Below, piece after piece: positions 25,328-34,007 of a stretch of DNA of 64,000 nucleotides. The notes under the pieces are model-generated. The model was not told where the DNA came from. It made no database searches and was given only the letters and a program-made list of their open reading frames with translations. The stretch covers positions 124,001 through 188,000 of the forward strand of contig CAVZIL010000011.1 in NCBI GenBank assembly GCA_963775505.1. The letters are read 5' to 3'. Both the position numbers and the translations under genes were made by a program. The DNA comes from JAIBJN01 sp963775505 (GTDB lineage Bacteria > Actinomycetota > Thermoleophilia > Gaiellales > Gaiellaceae). Numbering within the stretch: the stretch's first letter is position 1; every line of letters begins with the position of its first letter.

Positions 25328-25546
25328 GTACTCGAGGCCTATCTCGACGAGCTACGGGACGAGGACGCGCGGGCGCTCCGGCTCATGCGCTTCATGTCCG
25401 ACGTCCGGGGAGCGATGTGGGTCGTCGTCCAGCAGGGCATCCCGGAGTTCGACTTCGATTTCGTCGCCTACGCCTCCGAGCACTTCTATGGGCTCGGGCG
25501 CACCGCGGCGGAACCGGCCTTTCAGGAGGTGCTGGGCTCCGACTAG
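25328..25546 (+). pseudogene. C-terminal remnant of a choline/aminoglycoside-kinase-like phosphotransferase
   Basis: A forward frame of 72 codons with no start codon ends in TAG at 25544-25546. It reads like the last helices of the APH/choline-ethanolamine kinase family: RLMRFMSDVRGAMWVVVQQG followed by FDFDFVAYASEHFYGLGR. No N-terminal lobe or HxDxxxxN catalytic loop is present upstream, where the HAD gene lies on the opposite strand. It is therefore the tail of a deleted gene. It overlaps the 3' end of the beta-propeller gene in antisense. Confidence 0.6.
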
Positions 25547-26488
25547 GAGGAGCACCAGGGCGAGCGCTGCTCCCACGATCAGAGCCCACGGAACGGCGCG
25601 TGGCTCGCCCTTCGGCGTTGCCGGCGGGGTCTGCGGCTCGGGCGCCCCGGCGGGCTCCCTGACCTCGTTCGTCTTCGTGTCGACGAGGACGAGCGGCACC
25701 CCTTGGCTCGGGTCCACCACCGACAGCGTTCCCCCGTCCGGCGACACGTCGAGGCGGAGCTCGCCCAGACGCTCGAAGCCCATGAGTCCGTGCAGGTCGA
25801 TGCAGCGCGCCGTCTGCCCCACCGTGTCGAGCGCGTGGATGAAGGGGTGCTCGCCGGCGCCGTCGTAGAGCGTGTAGGCGAAGCGCCCGTCGGGGCTCGA
25901 GTCGCGGGTGACGGGCATGCCGCGCATGACGTCACCGACCTCGCGCGGGTCGATGACGGGGTCGGGGAGCATCCGCCCACGCTCGAGGTCGTAAAGCCTG
26001 ACCAGGTAGCGCGACGGGTCGCGCTTCGACAGGTACTCGACGAGGAAGAGCCACCGTCCGTCGGGCGAGAGCGCGTCGAAGCTGTAGTCGCCGCGGAGCG
26101 TGAGCACGTCTCGCGGGTGCAGGCGCTTCGCTCCGAGGACGGCGAAGGTGGTCGTCTTCCGTGGAAAGGCGACGCGCGGGCGGATGAGCACGAGCGTAGA
26201 CCCGTCTGCGGAGAGGCCGGACGCCGAGCCGTCGTAGGCGACGACCGGCACGGTGAAGCGACCGGGCAGATACCTCGAGCGCTGAACCTGCCCGTCGGCG
26301 GGGTCGACGGCGGCCACGACGGTGCCCTTCTCTGCGGGCAACGTCACGTAGCGCGGCTCCCCCGGGCCTGTGCCGGAAACGCCGGAGAGGCTTGCATCAA
26401 CTCCCTCGACGGGAAGCCCGTCGGCGAGGGCAGAGGGGACGAGAACAGCTGCGAGGAGGGCGAGCACGAGTGTGAGGTGGGTTCTCAT
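25352..26488 (-). CDS. Secreted beta-propeller-like protein with C-terminal membrane anchor
   Basis: A 378-residue protein from the ATG at 26488. It has a signal peptide (MRTHLTLVLALLAAVLVPSA), then repeated strand patterns with ALSPDGRWLFLVEYL, SSPDGRFAYTLYDG and VSPDGGTLSVVDPS, the SPDG signature of WD40/YVTN-type propellers. One membrane helix (PWALIVGAALALVLLLVGAQ, about residue 300) is followed by an acidic tail. Five or so blades are visible. The tail beyond about residue 325 is antisense to the kinase remnant, so the reading frame was probably extended into foreign sequence after a deletion. Function unknown; likely a cell-surface sensor or scaffold. Confidence 0.75.
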   Translation of the reverse strand: MRTHLTLVLALLAAVLVPSALADGLPVEGVDASLSGVSGTGPGEPRYVTLPAEKGTVVAAVDPADGQVQRSRYLPGRFTVPVVAYDGSASGLSADGSTLVLIRPRVAFPRKTTTFAVLGAKRLHPRDVLTLRGDYSFDALSPDGRWLFLVEYLSKRDPSRYLVRLYDLERGRMLPDPVIDPREVGDVMRGMPVTRDSSPDGRFAYTLYDGAGEHPFIHALDTVGQTARCIDLHGLMGFERLGELRLDVSPDGGTLSVVDPSQGVPLVLVDTKTNEVREPAGAPEPQTPPATPKGEPRAVPWALIVGAALALVLLLVGAQHLLKGRFRRGAPEPIEVLGGVGDEIEVELRDALLDDDPHRSPDVGHEAHEPERPRVLVP

Positions 26489-26537
26489 GCCTCCGATACG
26501 GGCCACCGCTCGTGAGGGGTCCCGTAGGGTTTAGGAC

Positions 26538-28952
26538 GTGCGTGACCGGGCGCGAGCGGTCGTGATCGGAGGAGGCGTCGGCGGCGCCTCCATCCTCTAC
26601 TGGCTCGCGCGACTCGGCTGGGACGACGTCCTCCTTGTCGAGCGCGCCGATCTGACGAGCGGCTCGACCTTCCACTCGGCCGGGCTCGTCGGCCAGCTGC
26701 GGGGCTCGCTCAGCCTCACACGGATGATGATGAACTCGGTCGAGCTCTACCGCACGCTTGCCGAGGAGGTCGGGCTCGAGACCGGGTGGCACGAGGTGGG
26801 CTCGCTCAGGCTTGCCTCGGCGGAGGAGCGCATGCAGGAGCTGGCCCGCCAGGCGGGCTGGGCCAAGACCTTCGGCCTGCCGCTCGAGTTGATCTCGGCT
26901 GACGATGCGCAGCGGCTCTTCCCGCCGATGTCCACGGACGGCGTCCTCGGCGCCGCTTACCTCCCCACGGACGGCTACATCGACCCGAGTCAGCTCACCT
27001 TTGCGCTGGCCGAAGGCGCGCGCCGCCGCGGGGCCGAGATCGCGACGAGCACGCGCGTGACGACGATCGGTGTGGAGAAGGGGCGCGTCACGGGAGTCGA
27101 GACGGACAAGGGCTCGGTCGAGGCTGAGGTGGTCGTCAACGCAGGGGGCATGTTCGCCGGGGAGATCGGCAGGCTCGCGGGCGTGAACGTCCCCGTGATC
27201 CCGATGGCGCACGAATACCTGATCACGAAGCCGAGCGGCGTGCCGCTCGACGTGCCGACGATGCGCGACCCGTCGCTGCTCGTGTACTTCCGCGGTGAGT
27301 CGGGCGGGCTCGTCATGGGCGGGTACGAGCGGCATCCGGCGCCGTGGGGCCTCGACGGGATCCCGTCCGACTTCAACGGACAGCTTCTCGACGAGGACTG
27401 GGACCGGTTCGAGGAGCTGATGACCAACGCGGTCGTCCGGGTCCCCGAGCTCGAGGAGGCCGAGGTCGTGAAGCTCGTCAACGGCCCGGAGGCATTCACC
27501 CCCGACGGCGAGTTCATCCTCGGCGAGACCGATGTTCGCGGGTTCTGGGTCGCGGCCGGCTTCTGCGCGCACGGCCTGGCGGGCGCGGGCGGGATGGGTC
27601 AGTTGGTGGCCGAGTGGATCGTCGAGGGCGTTCCGAGCTTGGATGTCTGGGAGATGGACTCGCGCCGCTTCGGTGCTGCGTACACGAGCCGCGAGTACAC
27701 CCTCGCGCGCACGCTCGAGGTCTACTCCACCTACTACGACGTCAAGTACCCGGGTCACGAGCGCCAGGCGGGCCGACCGCTGCGCGTCTCCCCGACCTAC
27801 GAGCGCCTGAGCGAGCTGGGCGCCGCGTTCGGCGAGAAGTCGGGATGGGAGCGCGCGAACTGGTTCGAGCCCAACGCGCGGCACGGAGACGAATCCTTGC
27901 GGCCGCGCGGCTGGGCGGGCCGGCTCTGGTCGCCGGCGATCGGTGTGGAGCACCGTGCCTGCCGCGAGGCGGTCGCGCTCTTCGACGAAAGCTCGTTTGC
28001 CAAGCTCGATGTGCTCGGGCCCGGCTCCGCCGATTTCCTCGAGCGCCTGTGTGACAACCGCGTCGCGCGCGACGTCGGCGCGGTGACGTACACGCAGATG
28101 CTGAACCGCCGCGGGGGCATCGAGTGCGACTTCACGGTCACGCGGCTGGCCGAGGACCGCTTTCGGATCGTCACCGGCACGGCGTTCGGTCAGCACGACT
28201 CGGCCTGGATCGGCGCGCACGCGCCCGACGACGGCTCGGTGGCGGTCGAGGACGTCACCTCGCGGTTCGCCTGCCTGGGCGTCTGGGGGCCCGCGGCGCG
28301 AGAACTGCTCCAGCCGCTCACGGACGCGGACCTGGCGAACGAGGCCTTCCCCTACATGCGCGCGAAGCAGCTCAGCGTCGGCGTCGTACCTTGCCTCGCG
28401 GTGCGCGTTACGTATGTCGGGGAGCTCGGATGGGAGCTCTACTGCCCAACCGAGTTCGGCCGACGCCTCTGGGACACGCTCTGGGACGCCGGGGCCGAGC
28501 ACGGTCTCGTCGCCGGGGGCTACAAGGCGATCGACTCGCTTCGGCTGGAGAAGGGCTACCGGGTCTGGGGCGCCGACATGACGCCGGACGAGACGCCGTA
28601 CGAGGCCGGTCTCGGTTTCGCAGTCAAGCTCGACAAGGGCGACTTCCTCGGCCGGGAGGCGCTCGTGGGCGAGCAGGAGCCCGAGCGGAAGCTCGCCTGC
28701 CTCGTCCTCGACGAGCCCCGCGCCGTCGCCCTCGGGTCTGAGCCCGTCCGGATGGACGGCGACATTCTCGGCCGGGTGACGAGCGGCGGCTACGGCTACT
28801 CGGTCGAGCGGTCGATCGCCTATGCCTATGTGCCCGCGCAGGCGGCCGAGCCCGGGCGGCGCGTCGAGGTGGAGATCTTCGGAGAGTGGGTGGGCGGCGA
28901 GATCGTCGAGGAGCCGCTCTGGGATCCCGCAGGCGAGCGGATTCGCGCCTAG
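26538..28952 (+). CDS. FAD-dependent amine dehydrogenase fused to GcvT-type folate domain
   Basis: An 804-residue fusion. Residues 1-400 form a DAO-type FAD domain (AVVIGGGVGGASILYWLARL; FHSAGLVGQLRGS). Residues about 430-800 match the GcvT aminomethyltransferase/FAO domains (FDESSFAKLDVLGPGSADFL; YVGELGWELYCP; LRLEKGYRVWGADM). This architecture is shared by dimethylglycine and sarcosine dehydrogenases, which oxidise N-methyl groups and pass them to tetrahydrofolate. The histidine in FHSAG may carry covalent FAD. The GTG start is close to a TAGGGT-like -10. The nearby ornithine cyclodeaminase-type and Puu-type genes also deal with amines. Confidence 0.9.
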   Translation: MRDRARAVVIGGGVGGASILYWLARLGWDDVLLVERADLTSGSTFHSAGLVGQLRGSLSLTRMMMNSVELYRTLAEEVGLETGWHEVGSLRLASAEERMQELARQAGWAKTFGLPLELISADDAQRLFPPMSTDGVLGAAYLPTDGYIDPSQLTFALAEGARRRGAEIATSTRVTTIGVEKGRVTGVETDKGSVEAEVVVNAGGMFAGEIGRLAGVNVPVIPMAHEYLITKPSGVPLDVPTMRDPSLLVYFRGESGGLVMGGYERHPAPWGLDGIPSDFNGQLLDEDWDRFEELMTNAVVRVPELEEAEVVKLVNGPEAFTPDGEFILGETDVRGFWVAAGFCAHGLAGAGGMGQLVAEWIVEGVPSLDVWEMDSRRFGAAYTSREYTLARTLEVYSTYYDVKYPGHERQAGRPLRVSPTYERLSELGAAFGEKSGWERANWFEPNARHGDESLRPRGWAGRLWSPAIGVEHRACREAVALFDESSFAKLDVLGPGSADFLERLCDNRVARDVGAVTYTQMLNRRGGIECDFTVTRLAEDRFRIVTGTAFGQHDSAWIGAHAPDDGSVAVEDVTSRFACLGVWGPAARELLQPLTDADLANEAFPYMRAKQLSVGVVPCLAVRVTYVGELGWELYCPTEFGRRLWDTLWDAGAEHGLVAGGYKAIDSLRLEKGYRVWGADMTPDETPYEAGLGFAVKLDKGDFLGREALVGEQEPERKLACLVLDEPRAVALGSEPVRMDGDILGRVTSGGYGYSVERSIAYAYVPAQAAEPGRRVEVEIFGEWVGGEIVEEPLWDPAGERIRA

Positions 28953-29350
28953 TCCGCCCCGAGTGCCTGCGCCAGGATTCCGGCCGCGTAGGCCCGCCAG
29001 GCGACGTCCGGTGCGTCGAGGAGGCCGTGCAGGGCCTCGCTCACGTGGGGGAGCCCCTCCGCCTGCAGGCGGATCTCCTTCAGGCCCTCCTCGAGGGCGA
29101 TCTGCCGGTCGACCGTCCTCAGGTCGTCCGCGACCGCGCCGACCGCGCGACCGTGGAGATCGAGCCCGCGGTCGGGATCGCCCCCGGCGCTGAGGAGCAG
29201 GAGTGCGCGCCGCGCGGCCCCGCGGGCCTCGTCGGGATCGACGTGGACGTCGCGGCCCGCGACCGTCGCGAGGACGACGAGGCCGTTGGCGAGCGCCTCC
29301 GTGCCCTCGTCCTCGGCCAACGAGCGCTCGAGACTCTCGAGCCAGCTCAC
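28949..29350 (-). CDS. Conserved small protein of unknown function
   Basis: A 133-residue, mainly helical acidic protein. It starts at GTG 29350, overlapping the stop of the ornithine-cyclodeaminase-type gene as GTGA, and ends in a four-base overlap with the convergent FAD/GcvT gene. The pattern DEARGAARRALLLLSAGGD and GRAVGAVADDLRTVDRQIAL is typical of an all-alpha bundle. No domain is recognised. Coupling suggests a link to the upstream cyclodeaminase-family enzyme. Confidence 0.65.
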   Translation of the reverse strand: MSWLESLERSLAEDEGTEALANGLVVLATVAGRDVHVDPDEARGAARRALLLLSAGGDPDRGLDLHGRAVGAVADDLRTVDRQIALEEGLKEIRLQAEGLPHVSEALHGLLDAPDVAWRAYAAGILAQALGAD

Positions 29351-30276
29351 AGGTCGAGCTGCGTGCCCGCACCGGACTCACGCGCGCGCTCGAGGACGGC
29401 GTTCGCGAAGGCTGCATCCAGCGCGCCGATGCCGAGGTTGCAGCAGAGGACGCGGGCGGGAGAGCCCGAGCCGCCCAGGCCTTCGCCCACGTTTCCGTCC
29501 GGCGCCGGCCAGCGCTGGAAGTGGCCCTGCTCGCGGTAGTACTCGAACTGCCCGACGTCGTCGGCGAGAAAGAGATCTGCCGTCGCGACCGTCTCGGGCC
29601 GGAAGTAGAAGTCGAAGTCGATCGGGAGCGCGAGCCAGCGCTCACCGAGGTGCTCGGGCAGAAGCGGCGGCTCGGGGTCTTCGACGATCGGCCCTGCGGT
29701 CACGATCACGTCGGCGTCGGCGATGGCGTCCTCCCAGCCCGAGGTCGCGTCGGCCAGCCCGTCGAGCCGCTCGACGCGCTCCGGGTGCGGGTCCCAGGCC
29801 CGGATCGAGACGTCGGGGTTGAGCGCGTGCAGGAGGCGAGCATGGAAGAGCCCCTGCTCGCCGCAGCCGAGGATCGCCGCTCGGCTCCAGCCCTCCGGTG
29901 CGAAGCGCCTGACGCAGACCCCGCTCGCCGCGGCGGTGCGCGCGGCCGTGATCTCGGCGCCGTCCATGATCGCGACCGGCAGCCCGGTCTCGGCGTCGTT
30001 GACGACGATCAGGCCGGTGATGTACGGCAGCCCCTTCTCCTTGTTCGCCGGGTAGCCGCCGACCCACTTGAGCGTGACGACGTCCTCGTCGCGCAGGTAC
30101 GCGGGCATGGCGTGGAGGAACGAGTCCTTCCGCGGGTGGACGCCCGGCTTCGGGGGAAGCTCGACGCGGCCGGCCGCGAGGGCTCGGTAGGCGCCTTCGA
30201 CGAGGTCGAGCTGCTCGGAGACGTCCGGGAGGAGGCCCGCGACATCCGGGCGGCTCAGGAAGAGCAGCCGGCTCAT
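29347..30276 (-). CDS. Ornithine cyclodeaminase / mu-crystallin family protein
   Basis: A 309-residue NAD(P)-binding enzyme. It has VTLKWVGGYPANKEKGLP with the substrate-binding lysine region, ITGLIVVNDAETGLPVAIMDG and ITAARTAAASG, then the Rossmann motif AILGCGEQGLFHARLL. These fit the ornithine cyclodeaminase/alanine dehydrogenase (AlaDH-type) family, which acts on amino acids or imines. The substrate cannot be chosen. Its ATG (30276) overlaps the stop of the PPOX gene by one base, so the two are co-translated. Confidence 0.87.
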   Translation of the reverse strand: MSRLLFLSRPDVAGLLPDVSEQLDLVEGAYRALAAGRVELPPKPGVHPRKDSFLHAMPAYLRDEDVVTLKWVGGYPANKEKGLPYITGLIVVNDAETGLPVAIMDGAEITAARTAAASGVCVRRFAPEGWSRAAILGCGEQGLFHARLLHALNPDVSIRAWDPHPERVERLDGLADATSGWEDAIADADVIVTAGPIVEDPEPPLLPEHLGERWLALPIDFDFYFRPETVATADLFLADDVGQFEYYREQGHFQRWPAPDGNVGEGLGGSGSPARVLCCNLGIGALDAAFANAVLERARESGAGTQLDL

Positions 30277-30665
30277 CAGGCGACGACGAGCGGCTCGACG
30301 AGCACCTTGACCCGCGTCTCCGCAGGATCCCGCCAGGGGTACTCGTCTTCGCCTAGGTACTTCTTGGCCAGTTGGTCGATCTGCCGGTCGGCCTCCTCGC
30401 CCTCGATCATCTCCACGACGCGGCCGCGGATGTCGACCTTGTCGAAGAAATTGTCCTTGTCGGCGACAGAGATGGCCACCCGCGGATCGCGACGCATGTT
30501 CTTCTCCTTCACGCGCCCGACCGACGTGTTGAAGGTGAGGTATCCGTTCTCGAGGGCGATCCACACGGGGCTCACGTGCGGCGAGCCGTCCTCCATCACG
30601 TCGGCCAAGAAGGCGAGGTTGGGTCCCTCGATCTTGCTGCGCGCGTTGTCGTCGAGCTGGGCCAT
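30276..30665 (-). CDS. PPOX-class split-barrel flavin/F420-dependent oxidoreductase
   Basis: A 129-residue split-barrel protein of the pyridoxamine-phosphate-oxidase-like superfamily: NLAFLADVMEDGSPHVSPVW, LTFNTSVGRVKEKNMRRDPR and VAISVADKDN. The RVKEKNMRRDPR block resembles the actinobacterial F420-binding members (TIGR03618-like). It probably carries out a redox step with F420 or FMN; the substrate is not known. It is the first gene of a three-gene reverse run and is divergent from the ArsR gene. Confidence 0.85.
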   Translation of the reverse strand: MAQLDDNARSKIEGPNLAFLADVMEDGSPHVSPVWIALENGYLTFNTSVGRVKEKNMRRDPRVAISVADKDNFFDKVDIRGRVVEMIEGEEADRQIDQLAKKYLGEDEYPWRDPAETRVKVLVEPLVVA

Positions 30666-30730
30666 CCTGCCTCCTCGGTCGCTGTCGGTGCCGACAGTCT
30701 GCCGATCCGCCGCGTTCGGGCGACTGTCAG

Positions 30731-30759
30731 TTGACTCTTACGTAAGCAGATGCTTAAAT
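30731..30759 (+). promoter_or_regulatory. Promoter with palindromic operator in spacer, ahead of ArsR gene
   Basis: TTGACT (30731-30736) and TTAAAT (30754-30759) are separated by exactly 17 bases. The spacer begins with the perfect 10-base palindrome CTTACGTAAG (30737-30746), a likely binding site for the ArsR-type repressor encoded just downstream. The GTG start at 30768 is only 8 bases after the -10, so the message may be nearly leaderless. Confidence 0.6.
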
Positions 30760-30767
30760 AGGCCGTC

Positions 30768-31094
30768 GTGGAAGCCGCCATTCGAGCGCTCGCAGAGCCG
30801 CGCCGACGGAAGATACTCGAGCTCGTCAGGGACGGAGAGCTGACCGCGGGGGAGATCGCCTCCGCCTTCGACGTCACCCGTCCCGCCGTCTCCCAGCACC
30901 TCACCGTCCTCAAGCACGCGGGCCTTCTCGCGGAGCGCCGCGAGGGGACGAGGCGCCTCTACCGGGCGCGGGCGGAGGGGCTGGCGGACGTGCGCGAGTT
31001 CATCGAGACCTTCTGGGACGGCCGGCTCGAGCGGCTTCGGCTGGCGGCGGAGCTCGAGGAAGGGAGAAGGCGCAGTGGCAGTTCGCCAGGATGA
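30768..31094 (+). CDS. ArsR-family winged-helix regulator
   Basis: A 108-residue HTH protein: RALAEPRRRKILELVRDGEL then TAGEIASAFDVTRPAVSQHL and HAGLLAERREGTRRLYRA, the helix-turn-helix and wing of the ArsR/SmtB family. No metal-binding CxC motif is present. The association with two SRPBCC proteins is a known arrangement (ArsR-AHSA1 pairs) whose signal is usually unknown. It overlaps the next gene by 20 bases, so the three are one operon. The promoter palindrome suggests autorepression. Confidence 0.92.
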   Translation: MEAAIRALAEPRRRKILELVRDGELTAGEIASAFDVTRPAVSQHLTVLKHAGLLAERREGTRRLYRARAEGLADVREFIETFWDGRLERLRLAAELEEGRRRSGSSPG

Positions 31095-31542
31095 GGCCGT
31101 CGAGCGCGAGGTGCGGATCGCCGCGCGCCCCGAGACGGTGTTCGAATTCTTCACCGACCCGGAGAAGCAGGTTCTCTGGATGGGGCGCCGGGCCGAGCTC
31201 GACGCCCGCCCGGGAGGGATCTACCTCGTGGAGATCAACGATCAGGCGACGGCGCGCGGAGAGTTCCTGGAGGTCGAGCCCCCCGGCCGCGTCGTGTTCA
31301 GCTTCGGCTGGGAGGGCCAGCAGGCCGGCCAGGGGGAGCACGGCGTCCCGCCGGGCTCCAGCCGCGTCGAGGTGACGCTGGAGGCGGAAGGTGAGGGCAC
31401 GCTCGTCCGCCTGCGGCACTTCGACCTGCCCGAGCAGGCGCGCGAGATGCACGGCCAGGGCTGGCAGCTCTATCTCGACCGGCTCCAGGTCGCCGCGAGC
31501 GGCGGCGACCCCGGCCCCGACCCGAACCTGTCGGGCCGCTGA
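31075..31542 (+). CDS. SRPBCC/AHSA1-domain protein, first copy
   Basis: A 155-residue START-like fold: EVRIAARPETVFEFFTDPEK, LWMGRRAELDARPGGIYLVE and the C-terminal long helix GWQLYLDRLQVAASGG. Such proteins bind hydrophobic ligands in a deep cavity. It starts with GTG inside the end of the ArsR gene. The ligand is unknown; the partner regulator may sense the same molecule. Confidence 0.88.
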   Translation: MAVRQDEAVEREVRIAARPETVFEFFTDPEKQVLWMGRRAELDARPGGIYLVEINDQATARGEFLEVEPPGRVVFSFGWEGQQAGQGEHGVPPGSSRVEVTLEAEGEGTLVRLRHFDLPEQAREMHGQGWQLYLDRLQVAASGGDPGPDPNLSGR

Positions 31543-31546
31543 CGCG

Positions 31547-31975
31547 ATGGCACGCATCGTGTTCGAGCTCGAGATCGAGGCGCCGCCGTCCAGGGTTGTC
31601 GAAGCGCTCGACACGGAGGAGGGAATCAGGGGTTGGTGGACACCCTCCGTGGTGTTTCCCGGTGGCGAGGGCTCGACCATGGAGCCGAGCTTCGCAGCCG
31701 CTCCGTTGCCGTTCGAGCTGCGCGTGGACGAGGTCGGCGACGAGCGCGTGAAGTGGTCCTCGGTGGGCGACTTCCCGCCTCACTGGGTCGGTACCGAGGT
31801 CATCTGGACGCTCGCGCCCTCCGAGGCCGGCACGCGCGTGCACTTCAGCCACGACGGCTGGGCCAACGACGAGGGACCGTTCCCGAGCTCGGCGCTCACC
31901 TGGGGCCTGCTGATGCAGAGCCTCAAGCAGTACGTCGAGACCGGAGCCGGCTCACCTCTGCCCGGTACGGCTTGA
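31547..31975 (+). CDS. SRPBCC-domain protein, second copy
   Basis: A 142-residue START-like protein from the ATG at 31547, four bases after the first copy. It has FELEIEAPPSRVVEALDTEE, IRGWWTPSVVFPGGEGS and LTWGLLMQSLKQYVETGAGS. It is only distantly similar to the preceding copy, so the pair is probably old. Third gene of the ArsR operon; ligand unknown. Confidence 0.86.
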   Translation: MARIVFELEIEAPPSRVVEALDTEEGIRGWWTPSVVFPGGEGSTMEPSFAAAPLPFELRVDEVGDERVKWSSVGDFPPHWVGTEVIWTLAPSEAGTRVHFSHDGWANDEGPFPSSALTWGLLMQSLKQYVETGAGSPLPGTA

Positions 31976-32014
31976 CCTCCCTCGTGCAGAGGTAGCGCAA
32001 AGTACGGTACGCGG

Positions 32015-33148
32015 GTGCTCCTCACGGGCACCCGCGTCCTCGCGTTCGAGAACGGCCTCGCCGGGCCGCTTGCGACGCGGTTGCTCGCGGATCTCGGCGC
32101 CGACGTCGTCAAGGTCGAGCGGCCCGACGGGGGAGACGTCACCAGGGCCTGGGACACCGTGGCAGCGGGTCTCTCCAGTGGCTTCGTGTGGGTGAACCGC
32201 GGCAAGCGGAGCGTTGCCCTCGACGTGAAGGATCCGGCGAGCCGTCCGGCGATCGAGCGGCTGGTCGAGCGAAGCGACGTCTTCCTCCAGAACTTCACGC
32301 CGGGCTGGGCCGAGCGCGTCGACCTGGGGGAGCAGGCCGTGCGCGCCTTGCGACCCGACGTGGTCTACGTCGACATCTCCGGCTACGGCCAGGACGGGCC
32401 TTACGCGCGCAAGAACGCCTACGACCTCGTCATGCAGGGCGAGGCCGGGTTGATCTCGGTCACGGGCACGCCCTCCGAGCCGGCGCGTGTCGGGGTCTCG
32501 ATCTGCGACGTCGGAGCGGCTAGCTACGCGGCCGTCGCGACCCTTGCCGCCCTCGCACGAAGAGCCGAGACCGGCGAGGGCTCACGCGTCTCCGTCTCGC
32601 TCTTCGACACGATGGTCGACTGGCTCGGCTACTTCCCGCACATGTGGTGGCACGGGCGCGAGACGCCGGAACGGACGGGCATGCGCCATCCGCTCTTCTG
32701 CCCCTACGGCCCGTTTCCGGCGGGTGACGACAGGCTCTTCGGCTTCGCCGTCCTCTCACCCGATCACTGGCGTGCGCTGTGCCTGGAGGTGCTCGACCGT
32801 CCCGATCTACTCGCCGACGAGCGGTTCGCGACGAACGAGGCCCGGGTGGAGCACCGGGGGCTGCTCGAGCCAGCCCTGGAGGAGGCCTTCGCGCCGCTGG
32901 CCGCCCGGGAGTGGCTCGAGCGGCTCGAGGCGGCCCGCATCCCCTGCGGCGCCGTCAACGAGGTGTCGGACGTCGCCGAGCATCCACAGCTCGCCCACAA
33001 CCGGCTCGTCGTCGAGGTCGACTCGCCGGCGGGGCCGATCCCCGTGATCGGCAGCCCGTTCCTCGTCGACGGCGAGCGGCCGCCGTCGGGGCCGGTGCCC
33101 GCGCTGGGCGAGCACACGGAGGAGATCCTCAGGGAGATCGGCCTCTAG
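32015..33148 (+). CDS. Family III CoA-transferase (CaiB/BaiF type)
   Basis: A 377-residue CoA-transferase: TRVLAFENGLAGPLATRLLA, LGADVVKVERPDGGD, NRGKRSVALDVKDP, and YVDISGYGQDGPYARKNAYD, all characteristic of the family. It transfers CoA between organic acids; examples include formyl-CoA, carnitine and alpha-methylacyl-CoA enzymes, and the substrate here is open. It begins at GTG 32015, 39 bases after the SRPBCC gene, and stands alone. Confidence 0.9.
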   Translation: MLLTGTRVLAFENGLAGPLATRLLADLGADVVKVERPDGGDVTRAWDTVAAGLSSGFVWVNRGKRSVALDVKDPASRPAIERLVERSDVFLQNFTPGWAERVDLGEQAVRALRPDVVYVDISGYGQDGPYARKNAYDLVMQGEAGLISVTGTPSEPARVGVSICDVGAASYAAVATLAALARRAETGEGSRVSVSLFDTMVDWLGYFPHMWWHGRETPERTGMRHPLFCPYGPFPAGDDRLFGFAVLSPDHWRALCLEVLDRPDLLADERFATNEARVEHRGLLEPALEEAFAPLAAREWLERLEAARIPCGAVNEVSDVAEHPQLAHNRLVVEVDSPAGPIPVIGSPFLVDGERPPSGPVPALGEHTEEILREIGL

Positions 33149-33199
33149 GAGGGTCTGACGAAATACCAGGCTGTGCCGCCGGGCCGCGCTGCTCGCCTC

Positions 33200-33994
33200 C
33201 TAGCCGGCGAGGCGCTCGACGAGCGCGCGCTCCTCGGGCCCGAACCACGGCGGGGAGCCCGCGGAGGCGTTCTCGCGGGCATGCGCCACGCTCCGGGTGG
33301 CCGGGATCACCACGGTCACGCGCGGGTCCGAGAGCGACCACTTCAGGAGAGCCTGCGCCCAGGTCGTCACGCCGAGCGGCTCGAGCTCCCTGGGATCCGG
33401 CGCGGGGAGAAGCGATCCGGCCCCGCCGAGCGGGCGCATGACGATGACGCCGAGGCCCAGTTCCGTCGCGAGCGGCAGGATCTTCCGCTCGACCTCGCGC
33501 TCCCGTGGGTTCAGCGGGATCTGGACCGCGTGGATCCGCCCCGAGCGCATGACGACCGCGAGCTCGTCGAAGGCGGCCGCATCGTAGTGCGTCGCGCCGA
33601 GGTAGCGCACCCGGCCGGCGTCACGCTCGGTCTCGAGCCAGCTCAGGTGCTCCCGCCAGGCAACCAGGTTGTGCACCTGCTCGAGGTCGATCCGGCCGTC
33701 GTAGTAGCGGAGCTGGGCCCCGAGCTGCGCTCGGCCCTCGGGCACAGAGGGCGTCCAGATCTTCGTGGCGACGAACGCCTCGTCCCGTCGGCCGGCGAGC
33801 GCCCTGCCGAGAACCGACTCGGCGCGCCCGTACATGGGCGAGGAGTCGACGAGACGGGTTTCGCTCGAGAACGCGGCTTCCACGACGGCGTCGGCGACGT
33901 CCTGTTCGTGGTCGGGAAGGTCGAATGTCGCCCAGGTACCGAGCCCCACGACCGGAATCTCGACGCCGGTGCGGCCGAGTGTGCGCCGCTCCAT
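33200..33994 (-). CDS. Aldo/keto reductase
   Basis: A 264-residue AKR barrel. It starts MERRTLGRTGVEIPVVGLGT with an SD-like GGGAGA five bases ahead, has DSSPMYGRAESVLGRAL (catalytic Tyr) and the Lys in FVATKIWTP, then VRYLGATHYDAAAFDEL and VIPATRSVAHARENASAG. It reduces an aldehyde or ketone with NADPH. The gene is divergent from hpnC with only 13 bases between the start codons, so the two promoters must overlap the opposite coding regions. Confidence 0.88.
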   Translation of the reverse strand: MERRTLGRTGVEIPVVGLGTWATFDLPDHEQDVADAVVEAAFSSETRLVDSSPMYGRAESVLGRALAGRRDEAFVATKIWTPSVPEGRAQLGAQLRYYDGRIDLEQVHNLVAWREHLSWLETERDAGRVRYLGATHYDAAAFDELAVVMRSGRIHAVQIPLNPREREVERKILPLATELGLGVIVMRPLGGAGSLLPAPDPRELEPLGVTTWAQALLKWSLSDPRVTVVIPATRSVAHARENASAGSPPWFGPEERALVERLAG

Positions 33995-34007
33995 ACTGTC
34001 TCCCACC

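Noticed and set aside
25117..25662. 181-residue forward frame across the HAD/propeller boundary
   Set aside because: It is out of frame with the kinase remnant and is composed mostly of Arg/Gly/Ala; only the other forward frame (25328-25546) resembles a known family.
29347..30564. Longer version of the ornithine cyclodeaminase frame
   Set aside because: Residues before the ATG at 30276 are antisense-like and overlap the PPOX coding region; the ATG with a one-base overlap is a better start.
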